Origin: Lachnospiraceae bacterium
GTDB lineage: Bacteria; Bacillota; Clostridia; Lachnospirales; Lachnospiraceae
Reading direction: 5' to 3'
DNA length: 7,142 bases
Assembly (NCBI GenBank): GCA_900753685.1
Contig: CAAEAB010000120.1
Location: forward strand, 1-7,142
Below are positions 1 through 5,478 of the stretch, piece by piece. Numbering within the stretch: position 1 is the first letter of the stretch; each line of letters opens with the position of its first letter. Under the pieces are notes generated by a model, which did not search any database, was not told where the DNA came from, and saw nothing but the letters and a program-made list of their open reading frames with translations. The translations under genes were made by a program, and so were the position numbers.

Positions 1-262
1 AGGCATCCGCCGTATCACACAGTCCATCCAGATGGAAGCCCCGCGTCATCCACAGTTCACCAAGCAAAGCCAGCGCTGCCGCCAGTGAAACCGGCAAAAT
101 ATGTACCGCCGCCCCAAAAATCAACGCCTCGAACAGAGCGATGACAATTCCCGCGGCCGGCCACAAAGCCACACTGCGAATGAGACGCTCGTCGCTCACT
201 TCCACCCCTTTATTCAGGGGCAGGCTTGTAAACAATTGCAATGTCAAAATTAATGTATCCAT
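1..262 (-). CDS. cobS: Adenosylcobinamide-GDP ribazoletransferase (cobalamin synthase), N-terminal part, cut by window edge
   Basis: Joins alpha-ribazole (or its phosphate) to adenosylcobinamide-GDP, the last joining step of cobalamin nucleotide-loop assembly, in the cytoplasmic membrane. The visible 87 residues begin MDTLILTLQLFTSLPL, matching the family's FT.LP opening. A hydrophobic stretch lies at about residues 33-67, and the hallmark acidic motif FHLDGLCDTADA is at 76-87, just before the window ends. The family is usually about 250 residues, so roughly two thirds lies outside the window. The ATG at 260-262 sits 3 bp after the cobU stop and has a GGAG six bases upstream inside the end of cobU, so the two genes are probably translated in tandem. 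The motif reads TRG before HLDG where TGG is commoner. Family assignment is firm; whether the whole gene is intact cannot be seen. Confidence 0.9.
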   Translation of the reverse strand, partial: MDTLILTLQLFTSLPLNKGVEVSDERLIRSVALWPAAGIVIALFEALIFGAAVHILPVSLAAALALLGELWMTRGFHLDGLCDTADA

Positions 263-265
263 AAA

Positions 266-814
266 TCACTCCGCCTTAATCTGTACCGGCAGGCCGCTGA
301 TTACAAAATAAACCTGCGATGCCTCGGAGGCCAGATATTGATTTACCCGGCCGAGAATATCCCGAAATCCTCGGCCCAGCGGCGTCTCCGGAACAACGCC
401 CAGGCCGATCTCATCCGTCACCATAACATAGGGGAGCTTTCTCCGCCCCACGGCCGAAACAAAACGCTCAAATTCCTGCATAATACGGGCCTCCGCCCCA
501 TGATAATCTACTTCGGAAAAATCGGTCTCATCTTCTCCGATAAAATCAAATAAAAGATTCGTCACCATCGATGTAATGCTGTCCAGCAAAATACCGTCAA
601 ATCCTTCGTAATCCAAATTTTCCAGTTCCCGATACCCTTCATGAGTTGTCCACAATTCGCCCCGCCGTAAGCGGTGTTTATCCACACGCCGGGCCATTTC
701 TTCGTCGAAAACCTGACCTGTCGCAACATAGAGACGACGATTTCCCATGGCTTCGACCAGCCTTTCACCGTATTCACTTTTTCCGCTCCGGCATCCGCCT
801 GTCACTAAAATCAT
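266..814 (-). CDS. cobU: Bifunctional adenosylcobinamide kinase / adenosylcobinamide-phosphate guanylyltransferase
   Basis: Phosphorylates adenosylcobinamide and then transfers GMP to it, giving adenosylcobinamide-GDP, the substrate of the CobS product encoded next. It is 182 residues, the normal length for CobU/CobP. The P-loop GGCRSGKS is at residues 6-13. His47 in DKHRLRRG falls where characterised CobU proteins carry the histidine that accepts GMP. LLDSITSMVTNLLF at 76-89 and DEIGLGVVPE at 134-143, followed by GRVNQYLA, are family signatures. The MILVTGG start is typical of the family; a GGGTGAG lies only 3 bases upstream, so initiation may be modest. The gene starts 28 bp past the trpS hairpin, with no convincing promoter and no room for a cobalamin riboswitch. 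Expression by read-through from trpS is my inference. Confidence 0.96.
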   Translation of the reverse strand: MILVTGGCRSGKSEYGERLVEAMGNRRLYVATGQVFDEEMARRVDKHRLRRGELWTTHEGYRELENLDYEGFDGILLDSITSMVTNLLFDFIGEDETDFSEVDYHGAEARIMQEFERFVSAVGRRKLPYVMVTDEIGLGVVPETPLGRGFRDILGRVNQYLASEASQVYFVISGLPVQIKAE

Positions 815-842
815 ACACTCACCCGCCCTGATATATAAAATC

Positions 843-880
843 GGCTGTCATGGAGCACCGATGACAGCCTGATTAAAAAT
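843..880 (-). terminator. Hairpin after trpS, probable leaky intrinsic terminator
   Basis: GGCTGTCAT (843-851) and ATGACAGCC (861-869) form a perfect 9-bp stem with a 9-base loop, placed about 11 bases after the trpS stop. Read on the minus strand the stem is followed by GATTTTATATAT, which has only four consecutive T residues. It is therefore a weak U-tract, and partial read-through into cobU is plausible. AT-rich sequence also lies on the other side of the stem, but no plus-strand gene ends here. Confidence 0.6.
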
Positions 881-1969
881 TTATTTTTCTGCAAAACGTT
901 TCGCCTGTTCTTCAATCAACTGGGCATCTTCAAAATAATTAATTTTCATTGCCCGTTTTACTTCGTCCAAAGTCTGCGCCGCAACCTTCTGTGCTTCAAT
1001 ACTTCCCTTACGAAGAATCTCATAAATCTCCGGAATTCGTTTTTCCAGCTCTTTTCTGCGGGCACGAATCGGTTCCAACTCTTCCTGCATAATATGATTC
1101 AGGAAGCGTTTTACCTTTACATCGCCGAGCCCGCCTCGACGATAATGGTCCTTTAATTCCTCCAGATTGGCATATTCCGGCCAGAACTTTTCAAAATGCT
1201 CATCCCGGCAGAAAGCATTCAGATAAGTAAACACCGCATTACCCTCAACACAGCCCGGATCGGAAACTTTCAAATGATTCGGGTCAGTAAACATGCCCAT
1301 AATCTTTTTCTGAACTTCCTCCGCCGTATCTGACAGATAAATGCAGTTATTCAATGATTTGCTCATCTTCGCCTTTCCATCTGTACCCGGTAAACGGCAG
1401 CACACCTCACTCTCAGGAATAAGCGCCTCCGGCTCAACAAGCACTTCATCATAAACGCTATTAAATTTGCGAACAATTTCACGTGTCTGCTCAATCATCG
1501 GGAGCTGATCCTCTCCCACCGGCACTGTAGTTGCCTTAAATGCGGTAATATCTGAGGCCTGGCTAATCGGATAGGTGAAGAAGCCTACCGGAATACTCGT
1601 TTCAAAATTACGCATCTGAATCTCGGCTTTGACCGTTGGATTTCTCTGGAGTCGGGAAACTGTCACCAGATTCATATAATAACAGGTTAATTCCGGCAGA
1701 GCCGGTACCTGAGACTGAACAAAAAGGGTGGATTTCTCCGGATCCAGGCCGCAGGAAAGATAATCCAGGGCGACCTCGATAATATTCTGACGTACCTTTT
1801 CCGGATTGTCCGCATTGTCCGTCAACGCCTGAGCATCCGCAATCATGATAAAAATTTTATCGTATTCACCTGAATTTTGAAGCTCCACCCGCCGTTTCAG
1901 GGAACCTACATAATGTCCCACATGAAGCCGGCCAGTCGGACGGTCTCCAGTCAAAATAATCTTTTCCAT
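881..1969 (-). CDS. trpS: Tryptophanyl-tRNA synthetase
   Basis: Class I aminoacyl-tRNA synthetase that charges tRNA-Trp with tryptophan in the cytoplasm. It is 362 residues, within the usual range. The nucleotide-binding motif is HVGH at residues 16-19 (in [17 protein letters not shown]). The second signature, KMSKS, is at 201-205 in [34 protein letters not shown] at 149-170 is the tryptophan-enzyme core. This HxGH form with GDRPTG resembles the streptococcal/enterococcal type of TrpRS more than the Bacillus type with a TLGN motif; that comparison is from memory. The ATG is preceded by AAGGAG at a spacing of about 10 bases. It lies 28 bp after the regulator gene on the same strand, with no T-box leader between, so transcription probably comes from the glmM promoter. 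A hairpin follows the stop. Confidence 0.97.
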   Translation of the reverse strand: MEKIILTGDRPTGRLHVGHYVGSLKRRVELQNSGEYDKIFIMIADAQALTDNADNPEKVRQNIIEVALDYLSCGLDPEKSTLFVQSQVPALPELTCYYMNLVTVSRLQRNPTVKAEIQMRNFETSIPVGFFTYPISQASDITAFKATTVPVGEDQLPMIEQTREIVRKFNSVYDEVLVEPEALIPESEVCCRLPGTDGKAKMSKSLNNCIYLSDTAEEVQKKIMGMFTDPNHLKVSDPGCVEGNAVFTYLNAFCRDEHFEKFWPEYANLEELKDHYRRGGLGDVKVKRFLNHIMQEELEPIRARRKELEKRIPEIYEILRKGSIEAQKVAAQTLDEVKRAMKINYFEDAQLIEEQAKRFAEK

Positions 1970-1997
1970 TGTAAAACTACTCCTTGATTTTTATTCT

Positions 1998-2321
1998 TTA
2001 TTCTTCCATGACATGTTCAAAGGCTACCTTGAACATCTCCTGTATATGCTCATCCGCCAGGGAATAATAACGCACCTTGCCGTCCCGCCGGGTTTTTACC
2101 AGTCTGGCCTGCTTTAACAGCCGGAGCTGATGCGACACAGCCGACTGATTCATCTCCAGCAGCTGGGCCAGATCACCCACACACAGCTCAGACTGACTCA
2201 ATGCACATATGATCTTTGCCCGGGTAGAATCCCCGAAGGCTTTAAACAGCTCCGCCACCTCAAATAAATCATCCTCCGGCGGCATGGCTGCTTTTACCTG
2301 TTCAACCAGACTGTCTCCCAT
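1998..2321 (-). CDS. SmtB/ArsR-family metal-responsive transcriptional repressor, zinc-sensor type
   Basis: Winged-helix repressor of 107 residues, the usual size. The DNA-binding helices lie at about 44-75 (SELCVGDLAQ...SAVSHQLRLLKQARLV) and the wing at about 76-88 (KTRRDGKVRYYSL). Asp90, His92, His103 and Glu106 have exactly the spacing of the alpha-5 zinc site of SmtB (Asp104, His106, His117, Glu120) and of the similar CzrA site. Cys47 and Asp50 in ELCVGDLA match two ligands of the SmtB alpha-3N site, but the N-terminus has no Cys or His to complete it. Zinc (or cobalt) sensing through the alpha-5 site is therefore the best reading. The start is 6 bp after the glmM stop and its AGGAG overlaps that stop codon, so it is co-transcribed with glmM. 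Its target genes are not evident: no metal transporter lies in the window. Confidence 0.9.
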   Translation of the reverse strand: MGDSLVEQVKAAMPPEDDLFEVAELFKAFGDSTRAKIICALSQSELCVGDLAQLLEMNQSAVSHQLRLLKQARLVKTRRDGKVRYYSLADEHIQEMFKVAFEHVMEE

Positions 2322-2327
2322 GTTCTC

Positions 2328-3680
2328 CTACTTCCCTTCAATCGCATGGCCCTTGGCCTTTAAAACATCCACAACCTGATATACATATTTATGACAGATT
2401 TCATCGGTTTCAGCTTCGACCATGACACGCAGCAAAGGCTCCGTACCACTCTCCCGCACAAGAATCCGTCCTGTATTTCCAAGGGCGTCCTCCACGGCCT
2501 TCACGGCCGCCTGAACATCCGGATCCTGTTTGGCCGCCGCCTTATCATACACCTTCACATTGACAAGAAGCTGCGGATAAATCTTCACCGGCTTGATCAG
2601 CTCGGAAAGCTTTGTTTTCTTCTCCAGCATCACTTCCATAAGCTTTAATGACGTGAGGATACCGTCCCCCGTTGTTGCCAGCTTGCTGAAAATAATATGA
2701 CCCGACTGCTCGCCGCCGATAGAATGACCGTTCTGCATCATATTTTCATAAACATATTTATCTCCGACCGCCGTCTTTTCATAACGGACGCCCGCTTTAT
2801 CCAGAGCGAGATACAGGCCGAAATTGGACATGACCGTTGTGACAATCGTATCGTTATTTAACTTGCCATTTTCATACATATATGTGCCGCAGACGTACAT
2901 AATCAGATCGCCGTCCACAATATGCCCTTCATCATCCACCGCAATGCACCGATCCGCATCGCCGTCATAGGCAAAGCCCACATCGAGTCCCTTTTCCATA
3001 ACAAATTTTTGAAGCACCTCGATATGGGTGGAACCGCAGTTCATATTAATATTCGTGCCGTCCGGCTCCGCATTGATAACATAAGTCTTCGCACCCAGAG
3101 CATCAAAAACACTCTTTGCAATAGATGACGCCGAGCCGTTGGAGCAATCCAGGCCCACCCTTTTATCCTTAAAGGACCGGGTCGCCGTAGCAATCAAATG
3201 ACCAATATAACGATTTCTTCCCATGGCATAATCCACTGTCCGCCCAATATTCTCTCCGGTGGCCAGCGGCAGCTCTTCTATCTTACCGTCTATATAATCC
3301 TCGATCAACTGCTCCACATCGGCGCTCATCTTATGACCCATAGCATTGATAATTTTTATGCCGTTATCATAAAAAGGATTGTGACTGGCAGAAATCATAA
3401 TACCGCAGTCAAACTCCTCCGTCCGTACCACGTAGGAAACACTCGGCGTAGTCGTCACATGAAGCAGATACGCATCCGCTCCGCTCGCTGTCAGTCCGGC
3501 GGCCAACGCATACTCAAACATATAACTTGAACGCCGTGTATCCTTGCCAATAACAATTTTTGCCTTATGTTCTTTTCCGAAATAATATCCTAAAAATCGG
3601 CCCACCTTAAAAGCATGCTCCACCGTCAGAGATTTATTCGCCTCACCACGGAAACCGTCAGTTCCAAAATATTTTCCCAT
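2328..3680 (-). CDS. glmM: Phosphoglucosamine mutase
   Basis: Converts glucosamine-6-phosphate to glucosamine-1-phosphate, on the way to UDP-GlcNAc and peptidoglycan, in the cytoplasm. It is 450 residues, normal for the family. The opening KYFGTDGFRG is diagnostic. The phosphoserine is Ser99 in ISASHNPFYDNGIK (96-109). The magnesium loop DGDADR is at 239-244, the sugar-binding loop GGEQSGH at 322-328, and the phosphate-binding RESGTEPLLRVM at 409-420, so all four catalytic regions are intact. The GTDGFRG and GGEQSGH forms favour GlmM over phosphomannomutase. The ATG has an AGGAG 12 bases upstream, a rather long spacing. It is the first gene of its unit; in many Firmicutes glmM instead follows cdaA and cdaR, which are absent here. 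Two palindromic repeats sit in its leader/promoter region. Confidence 0.97.
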   Translation of the reverse strand: MGKYFGTDGFRGEANKSLTVEHAFKVGRFLGYYFGKEHKAKIVIGKDTRRSSYMFEYALAAGLTASGADAYLLHVTTTPSVSYVVRTEEFDCGIMISASHNPFYDNGIKIINAMGHKMSADVEQLIEDYIDGKIEELPLATGENIGRTVDYAMGRNRYIGHLIATATRSFKDKRVGLDCSNGSASSIAKSVFDALGAKTYVINAEPDGTNINMNCGSTHIEVLQKFVMEKGLDVGFAYDGDADRCIAVDDEGHIVDGDLIMYVCGTYMYENGKLNNDTIVTTVMSNFGLYLALDKAGVRYEKTAVGDKYVYENMMQNGHSIGGEQSGHIIFSKLATTGDGILTSLKLMEVMLEKKTKLSELIKPVKIYPQLLVNVKVYDKAAAKQDPDVQAAVKAVEDALGNTGRILVRESGTEPLLRVMVEAETDEICHKYVYQVVDVLKAKGHAIEGK

Positions 3681-3706
3681 AATTTACATTCACTCCTAAA
3701 AATTCA

Positions 3707-3726
3707 CTCGCTAACTGTTCACAGTA
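3707..3726. repeat. Palindromic repeat, glmM-proximal copy
   Basis: A 20-bp unit, CTCGCTAACTGTTCACAGTA, that differs from the copy at 3740-3759 at one base. The core ACTGT-TC-ACAGT (3714-3725) is an inverted repeat. In this copy the symmetry extends to 3711-3728 with one mismatched pair per side and a two-base centre. It lies about 27 bp before the glmM start codon, between the presumed promoter and the ribosome binding site. An operator site is the simplest reading; a short dispersed repeat is the alternative. Confidence 0.7.
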
Positions 3727-3739
3727 AGCTCGAAAATAC

Positions 3740-3759
3740 CTCGTTAACTGTTCACAGTA
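3740..3759. repeat. Palindromic repeat, promoter-side copy
   Basis: Second copy of the 20-bp unit, CTCGTTAACTGTTCACAGTA, with the ACTGT-TC-ACAGT palindrome at 3747-3758. The two copies have a 33-bp period, close to three turns of B-DNA, so a protein bound at both would be on nearly the same face. This copy overlaps the best -10-like hexamer for glmM by three bases, a position suited to a repressor. No further full copy was noticed elsewhere in the window. Confidence 0.7.
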
Positions 3760-3784
3760 TATCATAGTTTTATGGATTTTTCAC
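3756..3784 (-). promoter_or_regulatory. Candidate glmM promoter (weak -35)
   Basis: Reading leftward, TATACT (3756-3761), or the adjoining TATGAT (3761-3766), is a reasonable -10 hexamer about 75-85 bp before the glmM start. The matching -35 position (GTGAAA at 3779-3784 for a 17-bp spacer) is poor. An A-rich stretch at 3785-3800 on this strand could help as an UP-like element. The divergent genes need a promoter for glmM in this gap, but which hexamer is used is uncertain. Confidence 0.35.
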
Positions 3785-3803
3785 TGTTTTTATTTTTTTA
3801 TGC

Positions 3804-3831
3804 TTGACATGTATTTTATTTGTGATAGTAT
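3804..3831 (+). promoter_or_regulatory. Sigma-A-type promoter of the hemolysin III family gene
   Basis: A perfect -35 box TTGACA (3804-3809) and a -10 box TAGTAT (3826-3831) are separated by 16 bp, with a TG one base before the -10 (3823-3824), making it an extended -10. Transcription should begin near 3838, leaving a leader of about 80 nt that is very AT-rich, with no riboswitch or tRNA-like fold that I can recognise. Confidence 0.8.
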
Positions 3832-3905
3832 CATATTATAGTATATGTAGTTTTCATTACTACTTGTCATCGTTTTTAAATTATATATCATATAGCTTAT
3901 CTCAC

Positions 3906-3916
3906 AAGGAAGGTGA
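3906..3916 (+). promoter_or_regulatory. Ribosome binding site that fixes the hemolysin III family start
   Basis: AAGGAAGGTGA ends 4 bases before the ATG at 3921. An in-frame TTG at 3804 would extend the protein, but that codon is part of the -35 box and lies upstream of the transcript start, so 3921 is the supported start. Confidence 0.9.
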
Positions 3917-3920
3917 TTTT

Positions 3921-4586
3921 ATGAAATTCAAACCGAAGGACCCAGGAAGCGCCATTACTCATTTCATCGGCTGGCTGATGGCTTTATTCGCCGCCGTACC
4001 GCTCATTCTCCGGGCATGTACAGCGCCGGATATGATTCACGTTATTTCGTTAAGTATTTTTATTGTCAGCATGCTTTTACTATATGCCGCAAGTACTCTG
4101 TATCATTCATTGGATATCAACGAAAAGGTGAATAAACGGCTGAAAAAATTTGACCACATGATGATTTCCATACTCATCGCCGGAACCTATACGCCGGTAT
4201 GCCTGATCGCCATACGCGGGACCATAGGATATACGCTATTAGCTATCGTATGGGGCATCGCCATTTTCGGCATTATCCTGAAAGCCCTTTGGGTAAACTG
4301 TCCAAAATGGGTATCTTCCCTGCTTTATATCGGTATGGGATGGACCTGTGTGCTCGCATTTACTCAAATTTTAAACAGCTTATCACGGGAAGCCTTTATG
4401 TGGCTTCTCACCGGCGGTATTATCTACACCATCGGCGGTATCATCTACGCGTTGAAGCTTCCGATTTTTAACAGCCGCCACGAAAATTTTGGCTCCCATG
4501 AAATCTTCCATCTTTTCGTGATGGGCGGCAGCTTCTGCCACTTCGTATTAATGTATAAGTTCCTGGCTGTTATGCCGATTTATTAA
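3921..4586 (+). CDS. Hemolysin III / TrhA (PAQR-superfamily) integral membrane protein
   Basis: A 221-residue membrane protein, normal for the bacterial hemolysin III (YqfA/YplQ/TrhA) family. About seven hydrophobic segments are visible, near residues 11-30, 40-60, 80-98, 103-121, 130-150, 159-178 and 195-217. Family marks in order are ITHFIGW at 11-17, ASTLYHS at 57-63 with His62, FDHMMISILIAGTYTP at 77-92 with Asp78, and HEIFHLFVMGGSFCHF at 193-208 with His193 and His197. In the superfamily the His/Asp set forms a metal-dependent, hydrolase-like site near the membrane face. Despite the name, haemolysis has been shown for few members; a role in membrane energetics or lipid homeostasis is reported for some bacterial homologues. 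It is the only plus-strand gene, is transcribed alone from a strong promoter divergent from glmM, and ends at a terminator shared with thiD. Confidence 0.93.
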   Translation: MKFKPKDPGSAITHFIGWLMALFAAVPLILRACTAPDMIHVISLSIFIVSMLLLYAASTLYHSLDINEKVNKRLKKFDHMMISILIAGTYTPVCLIAIRGTIGYTLLAIVWGIAIFGIILKALWVNCPKWVSSLLYIGMGWTCVLAFTQILNSLSREAFMWLLTGGIIYTIGGIIYALKLPIFNSRHENFGSHEIFHLFVMGGSFCHFVLMYKFLAVMPIY

Positions 4587-4659
4587 AAAAACAGGGGACC
4601 TAAGTTCTCACAGCCGCTCTTATAGAGCTGTTTGTACGACCTTGGCCCCTGCCTTTTTT
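4585..4659. terminator. Bidirectional intrinsic terminator between convergent genes
   Basis: A run of seven A (4585-4591) leads into CAGGGGACC.AAG, which pairs imperfectly with CTTGGCCCCTG (4641-4651), followed after CC by six T (4654-4659). Inside is a second hairpin: ACAG (4610-4613) with CTGT (4628-4631), and CTC (4617-4619) with GAG (4625-4627), round a TTATA loop. T-tracts at the ends of both strands let it serve the hemolysin III family gene (plus) and thiD (minus). The A run includes the stop codon of the plus-strand gene. Confidence 0.85.
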
Positions 4660-4668
4660 ATGATTATT

Positions 4669-5457
4669 TTATTTCCCTGTAATGCGATAAGCATGGTTCA
4701 GCGGTCCGCTGCCTTTGCCTAGATCCAGCCCGTCTTTGAGGGCTCCGGTAATATAATCTTTCGCATTTTTCACGCTTGTTTTCATATCATAGCCCAGGGC
4801 CAGATTGCTGGCGATGGCCGATGAAAGGGTACAGCCGGTCCCATGGGTATTCGGATTATCCACCCGTTCACCGTGATACCAGAGAAGCTCACCGTTATCA
4901 TAAAGCAAATCGTCAGCGGTTTCTGTGAGATGGCCGCCTTTAATAAGAACACAGCCTTTCAGGTTCTTTCCGATGACTTTGGCCGCCCGAACCATATCTT
5001 CTGTGGATTTAATTTCAAAACCACAGAGACATTCGGCCTCGGGAATATTCGGTGTGATAATGTCAGCCAGAGGCAAGAGCTTTGTCACCAGGGTTTCCTG
5101 GGCATCCGGACTCATCAGGGCGCAGCCGCTGGTGGATACCATCACCGGATCTACCACAATATTCTCCGCCCGATGTTCTTTTAATTTTTCTGCAATCCTT
5201 TCGATAATGCCGATGTTTGACACCATCCCGATTTTCACCGCATCCGGCCGGATATCATTAAAGATACAGTCGATTTGCTCGCCGACAAATTCCGGCGTGG
5301 CTTCCAATACGTCATAGACCCCTGTCGTATTCTGAGCCGTCAATGCGGTAATGGCGCTCATGGCAAACACGCCGTGGGCCATCATAGTTTTAATGTCCGC
5401 CTGAATTCCTGCGCCGCCGCTGGAATCCGATCCCGCAATCGTCACTACTTTTTTCAT
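4669..5457 (-). CDS. thiD: Hydroxymethylpyrimidine / phosphomethylpyrimidine kinase
   Basis: Phosphorylates HMP and then HMP-phosphate to HMP-diphosphate, the pyrimidine precursor of thiamin, in the cytoplasm. Ribokinase-like fold, 262 residues, normal length. The N-terminal substrate region AGSDSSGGAGIQADIKT is at residues 8-24 and TAQNTTGV at 40-47. DPVMVSTSG is at 103-111. The anion-hole and catalytic segment NTHGTGCTLSSA at 203-214 contains Cys209, and GSGPLNH is near the C-terminus. These favour ThiD over pyridoxal kinase, although some Firmicutes ThiD-like enzymes also act on pyridoxal. The ATG at 5457 is chosen because the TTG four codons earlier touches the AGGAG directly. It follows cls by 21 bp and probably shares its transcript. 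No TPP riboswitch and no other thi gene is seen. Confidence 0.95.
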   Translation of the reverse strand: MKKVVTIAGSDSSGGAGIQADIKTMMAHGVFAMSAITALTAQNTTGVYDVLEATPEFVGEQIDCIFNDIRPDAVKIGMVSNIGIIERIAEKLKEHRAENIVVDPVMVSTSGCALMSPDAQETLVTKLLPLADIITPNIPEAECLCGFEIKSTEDMVRAAKVIGKNLKGCVLIKGGHLTETADDLLYDNGELLWYHGERVDNPNTHGTGCTLSSAIASNLALGYDMKTSVKNAKDYITGALKDGLDLGKGSGPLNHAYRITGK

Positions 5458-5469
5458 ATTTGTATTCAA

Positions 5470-5474
5470 CTCCT
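5470..5474 (-). promoter_or_regulatory. Ribosome binding site that decides the thiD start
   Basis: AGGAG is immediately adjacent to an in-frame TTG (5467-5469), leaving no spacer, but is 12 bases before ATG at 5455-5457. The ATG is the more credible start even though the spacing is long. The glmM site has the same 12-base spacing and a similar AGGAGTGAAT-type sequence. Confidence 0.7.
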
Positions 5475-5478
5475 GTTT

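Noticed and set aside
3198..3530. 110-codon plus-strand open frame opposite glmM
   Set aside because: Antisense to the catalytic domain of an intact glmM, with no recognisable protein and no start signal.
3772..3807. Tiny ORF (MDFSLFLFFYA) in the glmM-hemolysin III gap
   Set aside because: No ribosome binding site, it ends within the -35 box, and it lies upstream of the predicted transcript start; the T-rich composition explains the open frame.
3804..3920. In-frame N-terminal extension of the hemolysin III family protein from a TTG
   Set aside because: The TTG is the start of the TTGACA -35 box, so it is not transcribed from that promoter, and a strong ribosome binding site lies just before ATG 3921.
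3832..3920. Possible riboswitch or structured leader before the hemolysin III family gene
   Set aside because: The 80-nt leader is AT-rich and low in complexity, with no stable GC stem, no anti-terminator layout and no motif of a known riboswitch class.
5458..5478. TPP riboswitch upstream of thiD
   Set aside because: The cls-thiD gap is only 21 bp and holds just a ribosome binding site; no thi-box sequence is present.
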